From NCBI GenBank assembly GCA_039090855.1, contig CM077025.1:100916489-100980488 (forward strand): a stretch of 64,000 bases of DNA. The letters run 5' to 3'. The position numbers were made by a program, and so were the translations under genes. Shown one piece after another: positions 1 through 10,665 of the stretch (position 1 is its first letter; each line of letters opens with the position of its first letter). The DNA is from Macrothele yani (taxonomy: Eukaryota > Arthropoda > Arachnida > Araneae > Macrothelidae). The notes under the pieces are model-generated. The model had not been told where the DNA came from and made no database searches. It saw nothing but the letters and a program-made list of their open reading frames with translations.

Positions 1-594
1 CATCCCTTCCCCCCCCCCGAAAAAAACTAGCGAGACAAGAGAAAAGGCGTACTTCGACTGTTTATCTTTTTAGTGATTTTACTTATTTATTTTTTTAAAG
101 ATTATACTGACTAAAAATTGGATGATGGCAAAAAACCGATATATAATTATAATCCGCTGCCCCTAAAATTGTCGGTCCCAGGCAGCCGTCTTGCTCGCCT
201 ATGCCCAAGGCCGGCCCTGATACCAGAAAAACAACAGAAGAAAACACTTCCATTGCTTTCCATGATCAGTCAAAATCTCTTTTCACTTCCGGTCTCATCT
301 GTTTCTGAACTTCCAGTTTTTGTTCTTTTGACTTAGGACTACGTCTAACTCCGCGTATAGTATGGGGCGACTTACGGCCGACCCACCCAACACCCTGCAA
401 AATAAGGTCCCAATTGAAGTCATTATAGCGTTAAAAATACGTACCGCACACTAATCGTGTTAGCATATTCGTAAACAGCAGGGAGTCCAATTCGCGTACT
501 GCGCAATACATAGTGGGCGCGACGCTCCCTGTGTGTGGGAGAGATGATGCAATGTTTGTGGGTGTGCCGCCGCGTTTGGCTCAGTCTATCTCGG
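1..594. other. No recognised gene; low-complexity start
   Basis: A cytosine run and an AT-rich stretch open the window. Short open frames at 118-336 (+) and 423-647 (-) show no domain or motif I recognise and no codon signature. I see no repeat boundary here. The right part (about 440-594) may already belong to the Helentron-like element that continues to 1290, because the tandem duplication starting at 595 leads directly into its remnant coding region. Confidence 0.4.
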
Positions 595-880
595 CAACCG
601 TGCGCGCAATACGACTGTACGTGGTATTGTTTTAAAGTTCTCGACAAGATCTATTCAAATACACGAAGAAAATTTCGCTGCGGTTTGAACTGAAGATTTT
701 AAAAATTGTTGTCTTGCGAACTGGTGAACACTTTTGACAATATCACGGTTTATCTGGACAACCGTGAGTGCAAAACGACTGTGAGTGGTGTCGTTTTAAA
801 GCTCTCGACGAGATCTATTCAAATGTATAAAGAACATATCGCAGTGGTTTAAACTAAAATGTTAAAAAAACATTGTTTTC
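595..880 (+). repeat. Two-unit tandem duplication, 164-bp period
   Basis: The segment beginning caaccgtg at 595 recurs at 759. Both units share the block around gatctattcaaat (about 645 and 817) followed by an AT-rich stretch, with scattered substitutions. The duplication sits immediately upstream of the basic coding motif of the Helentron-like remnant. Subterminal tandem repeats are common in Helentron-type elements, so I infer it is part of that element; the sequence itself shows only the duplication. Confidence 0.6.
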
Positions 881-1290
881 ATGTGAACGGGTTAACTTTT
901 TCGACATTGCCGCGGAATTCGCAGAATGAACGCAAGCAAAGGTGGAGAAAATCAAAACGAGAGGCAACAGCAAGTTATGAGGAATGTAAGAAGCCCAAGA
1001 AGACTGCAGCCCAGCGAACTAGAGAGTATCGAGAACGCCTTAAAGCAGCTTGTATTATGCACACCAAAAGTTTCAGAAGCCTTTCCGTAACTGGCCAGAA
1101 AGGGATACGGCAACATACCGATCATAATGTTGGGCGATTTTAACTTGAACATCAAAGACAGAGCAGAGCCACTTATGAGAGATTCAAAGAGTTTATATCC
1201 CGAGATCTCGGCACGGATGATGTGACCAATCACACGAAGAGCACCACGTTTGGGTAATTCTGCTTTGCGTTCGCAATGTATCCGCATTAT
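859..1290 (+). pseudogene. Helentron/Helitron-type remnant, N-terminal piece joined to endonuclease C-terminus
   Basis: The open frame from 859 carries a strongly basic motif, KKPKKTAAQRTREYRERLKA, of the type found near the N-terminus of Helitron-type replicase polyproteins. About 30 codons later another frame gives IIMLGDFNLNIKD (GDFN at 1133-1144), the metal-binding block of apurinic-like endonucleases as in LINEs and at the C-terminus of Helentron proteins, followed after a further frameshift by a recognisable endonuclease tail to about 1290. The Rep and helicase domains that should lie between are absent, so this is an internally deleted, frameshifted copy. A LINE endonuclease alone is the alternative, but the upstream basic motif and the similar arrangement at 16578-19037 favour Helentron. 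No functional product is expected. Confidence 0.5.
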
Positions 1291-1906
1291 TTGTAAAATT
1301 ATGTAAGCTACTTTTCATATCATAGACCTGTGTTGGCTATAACAAATTCAATAAACATTTTGAAACCATACTCAACTAGCTCATTTCAACTCTCCGATCT
1401 GCAAGTCGTAGTCCTGCATGTTGCAAATTGACGGCTCAATCAGAACTGAGCCTACCTGTATGTTATTTTTTTCTGCTCAAGCTGCAACAGAACATCTTAT
1501 CTCCAAATTTACAGAACATTTTAGTTGTTATGAAAACTTTTACGGAAAACATTGGATTTATTGCTATAGTTTTAAAAAAATAAGTGCATTAATTATTTAC
1601 ATATTGGCCATAAAAAAAGGATAAACCTGTTTTAGGGAGATCGCCCCAGTTGGCTGAATCCGCTACAGTGGAGAGATACGGAAAATGTGTGCTACAGTAG
1701 GGAATACAGTTTACCTCTCCGTTTCTTTGCGAACAGTCAACTTACAGAAAAGAAAAACAGAGTTCCTGTTTTTGATTAAACTTTTGACCACGTCATACAC
1801 AATAATTACCCTAAGAAAAAATCTTTCGCATAAGGAAGTGGAAACTTGGTACCACTGATTTCTAAACAGTTCTTAGATGGGAAAGATTTACTGAAAACTT
1901 TCATTA
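1291..1906. other. Unassigned AT-rich sequence with one small hairpin
   Basis: No gene recognised. A 6-bp stem hairpin (ggctca/tgagcc, 1433-1452) lies about 140 bases after the Helentron-like remnant and could mark its 3' end, but the stem is short and no terminal motif confirms it. The open frame at 1418-1624 has no recognisable features. Confidence 0.35.
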
Positions 1907-2568
1907 CAGTAGATCCCCGCTAGTCCGAACTAGTTGGGACCGGAACCTATTCGGATTAGCAAAATTTCGGTTTATCCGAAATGTCGCTATAAATAAAATA
2001 TATAATAGGGAGGAAGCATTATAGATAGGGTATTATAGATAGGGAGGAAGCATTGTAGATAGGGTATTATAGGTAGGGAGGAAGCATTATAGATAGGGTA
2101 TTATGAAATAGTGTGGGAGCTGGCGAGCTATCAGTTCACGGAAAATAGAAATACATTGCATGTACCAGAGTCCTCCCTGATACACACAGAGAACTATTAA
2201 ACGCATGCATTAATCACTTTATTCAAAAGTTCATTTTGTTCACAATGTCTTCATTTTACTCTTTTTTTTTTACATACAGTATGAACATTATGTGCAGATT
2301 ACGTACTGTATATAAATAGTACATTCCATTCATTTTGGGTTCATTTTTGTTTCATTCAGTGCCTACACTGAGTATACATTATGTAATTATGTTTTGCATT
2401 CATGTTTTGCATACTACTGTATTTTGAAAACAATAAAACTACGCGTACTACATATTTTCAGTTCCTAATATTGAATTTTTTTCTTCTTTACCTAGCTTAA
2501 TTTTAACTTTTCCAATTTCGGATTTCGGTTCGGATTATCCGGAATTTCAGATTAGCGGGGTTCTACTG
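1907..2568. mobile_element. Non-autonomous pogo/Tigger-type MITE
   Basis: The 662-bp element starts CAGTAGATCCCCGCTAGTCC and ends with the inverted counterpart (rightmost bases gcggggttctactg), giving imperfect terminal inverted repeats of about 25-50 bp rich in TCCGAA/TTCGGA. Direct TA dinucleotides at 1905-1906 and 2569-2570 are the expected Tc1/mariner/pogo target duplication. There is no transposase frame inside. TIRs beginning CAGTAGA/CAGTAGT with a downstream TCCGAA are typical of the pogo/Tigger group. A pogo-type DNA-binding-domain remnant lies at 9053-9460, but the two are not shown to be the same family. Confidence 0.85.
2007..2108 (+). repeat. Three 34-bp tandem units inside the MITE
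   Basis: Units start at 2007, 2041 and 2075 with agggaggaagcatt followed by atagatagggtattat. They differ by only one or two bases, so the expansion is recent relative to the TIR divergence. Confidence 0.85.
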
Positions 2569-2689
2569 TATTTGAAATCGGATTGGGCTCGTGATTGAGG
2601 AGAATACAAGAAAGACGACAATGAATTATCTGGTGTAATGCGAACGTCCTTGGAATCCTCTCGGATTCATAAACGCGCAGGTACGGATG

Positions 2690-2890
2690 CAAATATGTTG
2701 CAAACAGAAATATTTTCTTACGCCCTCTAGTGGTAAAAATGTGGATTACCAAACGTTAGAAATTATATGAAAAATATTTCTCACCATTAACGTAGTCTGA
2801 CAAAAAAAATTACTAATACTGCTGCAGATATATCGGAAACGGGAATTACGAACTTAGCCTTCTAGTGACAGGCGAAACTTTTTTTAGGAA
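2690..2890 (-). repeat. Probable fragment of repeat family C, with CTCF-like motif
   Basis: On the - strand CCACTAGAGGGCG (2733-2721) is followed by TAAG, the same context (motif then GTAA) that recurs along the family C repeat at 56.5-58 kb. The surrounding AT-rich sequence with short oligo-A/T tracts is also similar in style. Assignment rests on this motif and context; I could not align it over its full length. Confidence 0.4.
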
Positions 2891-2891
2891 T

Positions 2892-2928
2892 TACATACCC
2901 ATACATACATACATACATACATACATAT
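2892..2928. repeat. (CATA)n microsatellite at LINE 3' end
   Basis: Tandem catacatacat units directly adjoin the 3' end of the - strand LINE copy that follows. RTE-type LINEs commonly end in short tandem repeats rather than poly(A), so this is probably the retrotransposon tail. The second copy at 12358 starts with the same catacatac sequence. Confidence 0.8.
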
Positions 2929-4445
2929 CACTAAGCTGTTCTCTGAGATTCAGAGGTTAGCTCCAAAAAGAAATACAAACTTCCAGATATTTTTACTTAT
3001 TGTTGTCGTATCAAACTTCTCCATTTACAGCGATCTTGACATACAACTCGTGCTTCACTGTTATCCATTACACGCCGTACACAAGATCTTTTATACTTCC
3101 TACTCATAATCTTTTTCTCATGCAGACACTCCTGAATCTGATCCACCCATGTCTTCCTTGGCCTTCCTCTGCCTTTCCTTCCTGCCACTTGGGCTGAAAA
3201 GATTTTCTTAGTAAGCATTTCATCACTCATTCTTTCAACATGGCCAAACCACCGAAGCATATTGGTCTCCTCCACCTTGCTAACAACATTTTGCTTCACA
3301 TCACACAACTGCAATACATCTTCATTCCTCACACAATCAGATCGTGTCTTGCCACAAACCCCCCGTAAGTAACGCATTTCTCCAGCACACAAACGACTCC
3401 CATGTTTCTTCTGCAGTACCCAGGTTTCACTGCCATACATCAGAGTAGGAACAATTACTGTTTCATACACAACCATGCGCGACTCTCTAGAGAACCCATC
3501 ATTCCTGTGAAAACCTCCCAGAGCAGCTATGACTTTCAAAGAAGAATTCACTCGCCTACTGATTTCACCATCCAACTTGTTCTCTCTGTCAAACATGCTT
3601 CCTAAATACACAAACTCACTCACCTGGTCAATCACAGTACCATTTATACTTACATTACATTCAGTGCTACCCGTTCCTCTCTCAAACACCATAACTTTGG
3701 TTTTTCCTTATTTATACTCAGTTTGAATTTCATGCAAACTTCGTGCATCCGAGTCAACATACTCTGCAACTCACTTTTGCTTTCTGCCAACAGGACAGTG
3801 TCATCAGCATACAGCAATCTGCACACACGGATATCACCAAGACATAAACCACTATTATCTATTTTGGCCTCACGCATGCATGCGTCCATAAATATATTAA
3901 ACAGCCATGGTGACATTACACAACCTTGTCTAACTCCTGCACCAATGGAAAACCATTTTGATAAAACACCATTCACTCGTACACAAGCTCTACTACCAGC
4001 ATACATGGCTTTTACACTATTAAGTAGATTCCCAATTTCACCATATTCATTCAATACCTTCCGCAAAATTGTCCTATTCACTCGGTCGTAAGCTTTCTCT
4101 AAATCTATGAAGGCAGTAAAAACTTTCTTCCCAACAGCCAGATACTTTTCAATCATCATGCGTAATGCAAAAATCTGGTTAGTGCAGCCTTTACCAGGCA
4201 TAAAAAAACTCTGAACATCCCACACTTTCAATGATGTAAGACCCCGTACTTTTTCAATAACAACCTTACCAAACACTTTCCCTGGCACACTCAGTAATCT
4301 AATACCACGATAGTTCTTGCATTCAGTCTGATCGCCTTTTCCCTTATACAAGGGAACAATGATAGCATTATTCCAATCCCGAGGGACCATTCCTAACTCC
4401 CAGCACAACTGGCAAATTTCAGTTAACCAGTCAATTGTAGAATTA
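2929..4445 (-). pseudogene. 5'-truncated non-LTR retrotransposon, reverse transcriptase (probably RTE-type)
   Basis: Read on the - strand, residues from about 4440 to 3690 form a reverse transcriptase. Visible blocks are IIVPLYKGKGD, NYRGIRLLS, FTAFIDLEKAYDRV (first catalytic aspartate), GVRQGCVMSPWLFN and LLYADDTVLL (the YADD catalytic site at about 3805). A one-base deletion in an A run near 3699 shifts the frame. The C-terminal region then continues to 2997 with SEFVYLGSMF, YGSETWVL, RWFGHVERM and GRGRPRKTW, the layout of the RTE/BovB-like C-terminal domain. The endonuclease and N-terminus are missing: homology stops near 4445, a typical LINE 5' truncation. About 70 bases of 3' UTR and a (CATA)n tail follow. 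CR1-like membership is the alternative. It is a dead copy. Confidence 0.85.
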
Positions 4446-4619
4446 CATACCCTGTTTCCATAAATTAAGGGGGAAACAGAAAAATCGCGATTTGTGAAAA
4501 AAGAGTTGGATGTGCACGAAACCTGGGTATATGACGTGAAATGTAATGCGGAGTTAAATAAGCCGTAGCATAAAAGGGGATGTTGCAGAGGTATGCGTCA
4601 CGTCATTTGGGGAGGGTAA
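4446..4619. other. No feature seen
   Basis: Short unique-looking stretch between the LINE 5' truncation point and the SINE target duplication. Nothing recognised. Confidence 0.5.
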
Positions 4620-4630
4620 AGAATGGATTT

Positions 4631-4850
4631 TTTTTTTTTTTTTGATTGGAGGTTTAACGACCACCGTGAGCAACTCAATGGGCTATAAGAGTCGCCCGTC
4701 CCTAATTTAGGGTCACTGGTTCCAGGGAAGGGAGAGAGCCAGTGCCGTAAGACAAACACAACATCCATGCCTGACCGGGATTCGAACCCGGACCCCTTAC
4801 GGGGAATGATCAGAGGCCAACGCCTTAGACCACTGCGCCACCGGGGCGGC
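4631..4850 (-). mobile_element. tRNA-derived SINE with 11-bp target duplication
   Basis: On the - strand the element begins GCCGCCCCGGTGGCGCAGTG, an A-box-containing tRNA-like head, with a B box GGTTCGAATCC at about 4790-4780 and a poly(A) tail (poly(T) at 4628-4642 on +). Perfect direct repeats AGAATGGATTT flank it at 4620-4630 and 4851-4861, as expected for LINE-mediated insertion. Related copies are at 42546-42769 (-) and 54796-55002 (+), with more diverged relatives at 29480-29590, 40367-40500 and 50591-50812. Confidence 0.9.
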
Positions 4851-4882
4851 AGAATGGATTTGGAAGCAGCAGACTACTCATA

Positions 4883-5350
4883 ATGGCGGCGAGACATCAT
4901 TTAACAGATGTACTGAGGTGGAGAGCGTTCGGAAGACTTCAGGCAAGTCAGAGTCAGGTGGAAGTTACAAGTTGCCTGCATGTGAGTCCTTCTGTGGTCC
5001 ACATACTGTAGAACCAATTTCAGCATACGAAATGAGCTTTCCGATGTACAGCAAAGGAAGGCCTAGGGCTACAGCATTTGTGTATGACCAACATCTCCAG
5101 TTAACTGCGCGGAGAAACAATAATAATCCCACGACGCAGCTGCGATCTGTCCTTGCTGCGGCTACAGGCTACAGGAGCGATCTGTCCTTGCTGCGGCTAC
5201 AGGCTACAGGAGCGATCTGTCCTTGCTGCGGCTACAAGAGCGGTGAGATCTGCTTCCACTGTGCGCGGAAGACTTCACGAAGGAGATCTTTATGCTAGGC
5301 GATACAGTGCCGTATATTCGAGGCTAGCTAGGCTAGCTGCGAAGCCCAGA
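4883..5350 (+). pseudogene. Tc1-like transposase, N-terminal half, broken
   Basis: From ATG at 4883 the frame reads a helix-turn-helix region (RWRAFGRLQASQSQVEV, then HVSPSVVHIL) of the Tc1/mariner type. A stop and a frameshift follow near 5010. The second frame gives KGRPRATAFVYDQHL and RRNNNNPTTQLRSVLAAATG, and a further shift gives ASTVRGRLHEGDLYARR, all in the usual family order. A 35-bp tandem triplication (5142-5246) is embedded in the second helix-turn-helix. The catalytic half is missing, and no TIR was found. The SINE at 4631-4850 sits directly upstream, and its right target duplication ends 22 bases before the start codon. Confidence 0.75.
5142..5246 (+). repeat. 35-bp tandem triplication inside transposase pseudogene
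   Basis: Units start gcgatctgtccttgctgcgg at 5142, 5177 and 5212; the first two appear identical and the third is truncated and slightly changed. The unit length is not a multiple of three, so each extra copy shifts the frame, and the expansion itself helps destroy the gene. Confidence 0.9.
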
Positions 5351-5934
5351 GAATGCACAAATAAAAGTCAATTAAATATACATAAATAAAAGTCAATAAT
5401 CAACGGTATTAAGATATGTCGATGCCTTTGCTGCAAAAAAACAAAACAAAAAAACACACGTGAGGTTTCGTTTATTTTGACTAAGAGAATCAGTCTCGCG
5501 AGCGAGAATCACCAACGGTCCTAACGCAAATAGCTCTATCCGAGTCTTCGCTGTTCTGATTCGAAGACCTTCCATTCGTTCGCCTGCTAGCGTTTCCATG
5601 ACAACATAAATGCGAGGGTGAAAAGTGAATGGACCATTGCTTTGCGCAACGGTTCACTCAGAAAAGAGAAGACTTCGGACTACCTTAGTCACTCGCATGA
5701 TTCCTCCCGTAACAGCACGTGTTTTGCGAGAGCTGTTTCAGTTTCTGCGAAGAGTCAATGAAGTAAAATCAGTCATATTATATCTTGAATTCGTGGCTTT
5801 GTTGGATTCGAACTGTTTTGATAAATTTTTTAAAAGCTTTACGGAACATCTGCTGTCAGAACTACACTGTATGAGATAGACAAATGTGGTTGAGCACATA
5901 AATAAGAGCAAAGAATAAAGTTTTCTCTACCTCA
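5351..5934. other. Unassigned; open frame 5625-5879 (+) not recognised
   Basis: An 84-codon open frame at 5625-5879 has no recognisable domain. The stretch may include the undetected end of one of the neighbouring Tc1/mariner elements, but I see no convincing TIR pair. Confidence 0.35.
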
Positions 5935-6977
5935 CTACAAAAGCTCAATATGAGCATCATTTGTTGCGCGTAGAACATCTAGCCGAAACTCTTGTTCCAA
6001 CCATGTGCGCTGCAGCATGTCCTCATTAATAGTAGAAATCGCATTGTTGGTCCTCGATTTCAGGTCATCGATGCCCTGCACTTTTGTCCGATACACGATA
6101 TCCTCCACATATCCCCATACGAAAAAGTCCAGAGGTGTGACGTCGGGGGGAACGGGGTGGCCATGCAATTGGACCATCCCGTCCAAACTACTTCCCAGGG
6201 AATGTTGTGTTTAAAAAGTCCCGAACGTGCCGTCCCCAATGTGGTGGCGCACAGTCCTGTTGAAATACCACGCTTGGTTGAAGGTTCTCCAACTGTGGCA
6301 CAACATACTCACGCAAAACATCCAGGTAAACACCTGCTTTCACTGTTTTCTCATTGAAAAAAAAATGGTCCAAGGACTCAGTTATGTATAACACCGCACC
6401 ACACGTTCACTTTAGGACTGTTTCTCGCAAATTCCATAAACGCATGAGGATTTTCAGGCCCCCAAATTCTGACACTGTGTCTGTTTAACTGCCTAGAGAC
6501 ATGAAAAGTTGCCTCATCCGTAAAACAAACAAGTATGAGAAACTCGGGATCTTCACTCAGTCTATCCAGCAACGTTACGAATTCTTTTCGTCGTGGTCTA
6601 TTGTTCGCCTCAAGTGCTTGTAACAGTTGCACTTTGTATGCATATAAGCGTAGATGTCTATGTAGCACCCTGTGTTCCGTGGACCGGGGCATTTGTAGTT
6701 ATCTGACAGCGGAACGAATGGACTTCTTCGGGCTTCATGAAAATGAATCATGAACATGTTCAGTGTCTTCATTCGATGTTCGTGGGCGGCCATTGCGATC
6801 TTGATCCAACACGGACCCAGTCTCCATAAATTTATGGTGCCATTGACGGATAATCGGACGAGATGGCAGGATTTCCCCATAGTTAGTCCGGAAATGTCGT
6901 TGCGTTTGTGTATCAGATTTTGTTTCGATGAACCAAGCGACGTACTGCGCTCTCTCTTGTGGGGACCACATTTTCAT
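5935..6977 (-). pseudogene. Tc1/mariner-superfamily transposase with paired N-terminal helix-turn-helix, frameshifted
   Basis: Four consecutive - strand pieces follow the order of one protein of about 345 codons. 6977-6735 is an N-terminal helix-turn-helix beginning MKMWSPQERAQYVAWFIETK, of the kind often annotated as DUF4817 in arthropod transposon proteins. 6692-6378 holds RLYAYKVQLLQAL and the first catalytic aspartate in CFTDEATFHVSRQLNRH. 6394-6188 holds VVFQQDCAPPHWGRHVRDFL with the second aspartate. 6186-5935 holds DVTPLDFFVWGY, where the last acidic residue is D, ending NDAHIELL. At least three frameshifts separate the pieces. Terminal repeats were not located with confidence. The + strand open frames here are antisense shadows. 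Confidence 0.85.
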
Positions 6978-7062
6978 AGAACAGCACCTGCTACGTCGTC
7001 GAGGGACCTATTACAACAAACAATAATGTCAATTAAAACTTTGATATTTACAGTATATTATA

Positions 7063-7415
7063 CACTATCTACCAACAAGTAATTGGACACCCCTGCATTC
7101 GACGATATCTGCGGTCCTGATACACGTCACGGCCGCCGCCGCCGCCGCCGCCGTTAACTATCGTGGGGGAAACAACAACGCAACCAGTCGCATGCAAGAT
7201 GCCACGCAGTTCGGAGCTCTCTGATTTCGAGAAAGGTGTAATCGTCGGGTATCACAGAAATGGCCGATCCATACGTGACATATCCAGCGAGTTGAAGTAC
7301 CCAAAATCGACAGTGACCTACGTGATTGACAAGTGGAAGATGAGAGGTGACTGTCGGAATGTGCCCCGACCCGGCAGACCCACAAAACTGGGAGTTAGAG
7401 ACCGACGGGTCTCTA
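7063..7415 (+). mobile_element. 5' part of Tc1 element (CACTATCTACC family), fused to family A repeat
   Basis: The TIR CACTATCTACCAACAAGTAA starts at 7063 after TA (7061-7062). The transposase starts at ATG 7199 and is open through helix-turn-helix motifs SDFEKGVIVGYHRNGRSIRD and PKSTVTYVIDKW to PRPGRPTKLGVRDRRV near 7410, where the sequence switches to repeat family A. Compared with the full copy at 17596-18796, the frame here is intact up to the breakpoint, but everything C-terminal, including all catalytic residues, is gone. The 5' UTR carries a longer CCG run (about 7134-7153) than the other copy. Confidence 0.9.
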
Positions 7416-7568
7416 ATCCCATTTCTCCCATTTTGAATAGGGTTCGTCGTCGGATAGTCCCCTACCATATACTAAACTTTCATCGAAGTCGAACCATTTT
7501 TACGCAAGTTATGACGCATAAGGGAAATGGAAGGGATCCCGCTGCTATGCCCTGACCTTTGATCCTAC
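7416..7568 (-). repeat. Family A monomer fragment, near-identical to 9905-10057
   Basis: This 153-bp block matches 9905-10057 with about two differences and no indel, far closer than family A monomers usually are to each other. It begins exactly where the Tc1 fragment stops. A recent local copy or gene-conversion event is the simplest reading. The Tc1 frame stays open into it until 7555, so the chimeric open frame is accidental. Confidence 0.85.
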
Positions 7569-9052
7569 TAGCATTGTGAGAAATTAATAAAATAAAAGAC
7601 ATGCAAGTTCGTTGCGCTCATTTCTTTCTTACCAACTCTACAAACACCCCGCCCCGACAACGCTGCCTGGGTAAGACGTTTTCGGCCAAAAACCTCAGCG
7701 GTAGTGACCCCGACACTACCTACCTACACCGTTTTCTTTATTCACTCGCGCTATTGCATTAGATGATCACTCATCATTCTCTCACCTTTCCTGTCATTGT
7801 TTCTCTTTCTCACTTGTTGCATCTAGTATATTTTCCCTGTGTATTGTTTGTAATCCTTGGCCTGCCAGTTTGCTATTGTTACATTGCCTTACACATGTTT
7901 TGTTTCGCCTCACATTTATTGATTTCGCAATGTACTTATTTGTCTTGTGTTAGTGTATGTTCATGTAACGCATTTTTTCGCATCTTGTCTGTACCGTGTG
8001 TTGAGCTCTCATAACCCTTGTAAATCAGCCTACGACACTTGGTCGACTTCTTGAACAGTGATAACAGGGCCTTTTCTATTACCTAGTTCACTTGAGTTAT
8101 ATTTGAATCTCTTCCCTGGTGGATTGTTGTTCTAACACGCCAGGCTGCATGCCTCATTTTGACACGCATTTGTCATTACTGCAGTTTTCTCTTGCATATG
8201 TGTGTGTAAAGTGTTATCTTTATCTATGCTATATCAACCAATGTCAATCTTAAGTTTTCAGGGTCCACTGTACCCTGTTTCTTGTTTGTTACTATCGTAT
8301 CCATGTTACTTCCGCCTACGTGTGTCTGCTGTTAAGGGCATCCTTAGTTTCATTGTTCTTTTTGTATTGCTTAGTTCCTATATTTCTTTTAATAAACTAG
8401 ATGCTCCACACCAACCGATTTTATCCACCTGCGTAAAACGGAAACCTGCCCAAAGAGGAACCTTTTTTTTTTAGTCCTGAAACGAAAGGTAGAAAATTAT
8501 GTACTATTTAACTTGTCTACGAGTAATAAAACAGAACCTGAACACGGAAACGGAAATTGCAAAAGAGTAAATCAACCTGGTAACAACGGAAAGTTCCTAG
8601 ACGTTCCAGTGCCGTCATGTACTTTTACTGAATACAAAACATTACACAATAGTAATGATGAATTCACACGGAGCAAATATGCTTCAAGTTGTGGATAACA
8701 AAATTTAACAGAGAAATTGCTTTTGAGTTGTTTACACAAACACAAGCTGCAACACGTCCACTGTTTGGTTTCTTCTTAAACACGTACTGCAATTCGGGTT
8801 TAGTTCATGTGACCAACGTGGCTCTCTTTGCTGGATGCAAAGTCCAAAGTCTTCGTAGCTGGTTGTTTCGTACGGATTTCAATGAGCCGCTCCGAATCAA
8901 TTCTCTTAACATTTATTCGTTAAGATGATCTTTTACAACCTTTGCTTGTTGTGATTTGCGTTCGTTCGCTTGCCTCTTATCACGGAGCCAAAAATAACAT
9001 TCTCGACTTGAATACAAAAGTTAAAGTTACTGAAATGCACGAAATATAAAGT
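7569..9052. other. Unassigned 1.5 kb; no gene recognised
   Basis: Several open frames occur, for example 7763-8014, 8202-8474, 8513-8698 and 8689-8928 (+). They are hydrophobic or unremarkable and match no family I know. The 8689-8928 frame (79 codons) precedes the pogo-like remnant but shows no link to it. A stretch near 7672 (taagacgttttcggccaaaa) resembles 19439-19460 and may be a shared repeat end. No terminal repeats found. Confidence 0.35.
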
Positions 9053-9460
9053 ATGAGTATCAAGCATTTGGCAGAGAATTTCAATGTCAGAAAAATACAG
9101 ATTTATGACATTTTAAAGCAAAAAGAAGAGCAATCGCGTAAAGATGATTAGCTCAACGAAGAGAAAACTGCGGAAAGCCGAAAATGAAGGTGCCGAGATA
9201 GTCGATTTAATAAGATTGTCTGGGAATGGTTTGTTAGTGCAAGATTAAGAAATCTGCCAATTTCAGGTTCTATTCTGCGAGCACGAGTAAGAGATGTAGC
9301 AACAACCAAAATAAAAAATAAATAAAAAAAACAGTCTGGGAAAGAGTTCTATGCTTCAAAAGAATGGTTAAGGAGTTTTTGAAAGCCGCATGACATAATC
9401 TTTCAAGGAAATTTGTGGGGAAGCGGCAAACGTCGAAAAGTTTCAAACTGGATACCAAAA
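9053..9460 (+). pseudogene. pogo/Tigger-type transposase, DNA-binding domain remnant
   Basis: The frame from ATG 9053 reads MSIKHLAENFNVRKIQIYDI and ends LKQKEEQSRKDD before a stop, a psq-type helix-turn-helix. After a frameshift comes NKIVWEWFVSARLRNLPISG then SILRARVRDVA, the second CENP-B-type helix-turn-helix seen in pogo and Tigger transposases. A third piece reads EFYASKEWLRSF and, after another shift, the C-terminal part of that domain (about 9400-9440). A low-complexity AT insertion splits the middle. The DDE catalytic domain is absent, so only the N-terminal 130 or so codons survive. A host CENP-B-like gene is unlikely given the breaks. Confidence 0.7.
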
Positions 9461-10327
9461 TGATCAACAGCAAGCGCTGAAAAATATTCAGAATATTCGA
9501 GATTTCGAACTTCTCCGAGGTGACTGAATTATTTCAATTAATGACTACCGGGAGGGCAGTTACCCTCCCAGAAAGGTCATTCCAACGGCGTAAATTCATG
9601 CTCTGGGGGATGTATAAGATAGAAATTCTAACTAAAATAAGTTAGTAAAATCATGCAATGCATTGATTATGATACTCTTTCCAACATACCAGAAATCATT
9701 ACTCAAGTTATGAGGATAATGGCTTTAGAATAAATCTCGCTCCTATGACCCGACCTTTGACCCCATTTCGATGATATTGAACAGAGCCGGTAAAGTGTAC
9801 TTCCGGAACAACATGAAAAGTTTTATCTCAATCGAAGCATTTTTACGTGATTTATAACGTATAAGGGCAACGGAATGGATCCCGATCCGACGTCCTGACC
9901 TTTGATCCCATTTCTCCCATTTTGAATAGGGTTCGTCCTCGGATAGTCCCCTACCATATACTAAACTTTCATCGAAGTCGAACCATTTTTACGCAAGTTA
10001 TGACGCATAAGGGAAATGGAAGGGATCCCGCTGCTATGCCCTGACCTTTGACCCTACTTCTCCCATTTTCAAGAGGGTTCGTCCCCAGGTTGTCCTCTAA
10101 GACATACCAAATTTTCATCGAAATCGAACGATATTTACGCAAGTTATGACGCATAAGGGCAATGGAAACGATCCGTCTCTTATGTCCTGACCTTTGAACC
10201 CACTTCACGTATTTTCAATAGGATTCGTCCCAGGTAGTCCCCTACCATTGTAACGTACCAGGAGATGTGACGTACCTGCCCGAAGGACGCACACGACATA
10301 AAGGCAGATAGGAATCAGAATAAAACG

Positions 10328-10397
10328 TCCGCGTAGCTCAATTGGTAGAGTGACTTATTCCGGAATGAGGGGATCCGGGTTCGAATCATGGCGCGGA
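10328..10397 (+). other. tRNA-like body in left LTR
   Basis: TCCGCGT at 10328 pairs with the terminal bases of GCGCGGA at 10397 as an acceptor stem. The A-box-like TAGCTCAATTGG (10334-10345) and B-box GGTTCGAATC (10378-10387) are in canonical spacing for an internal Pol III promoter. An anticodon-arm-like stem CTTAT/ATGAG encloses TCCGGA, a six-base loop, so it is probably not a functional tRNA. No CCA is present. Confidence 0.75.
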
Positions 10398-10665
10398 TAA
10401 AAATGACGGAGAAATTTACTTCGTTATAATGGCGCCCGAACTATCCGGATGACCCGACCGTTCAAAATCTCGCATTGGTGTGATGTTATTTCCACACCGC
10501 GAGATAGGAAAAATAAGAGAATCCTTTCTCCAGCACTTCGAAAAAAATAAAAAAAAATAAAAATAAAAAAAAATAAGGGGTGATGATGTAACGTACCAGC
10601 AGATGTGACGTACCTGCCCGAAGGACGCACACGACATAAAGGCAGATAGGAATCAGAATAAAACG

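Noticed and set aside
8689..8928. 79-codon open frame as a host gene
   Set aside because: No recognisable domain, no splice or promoter support visible, and it lies among transposon debris.
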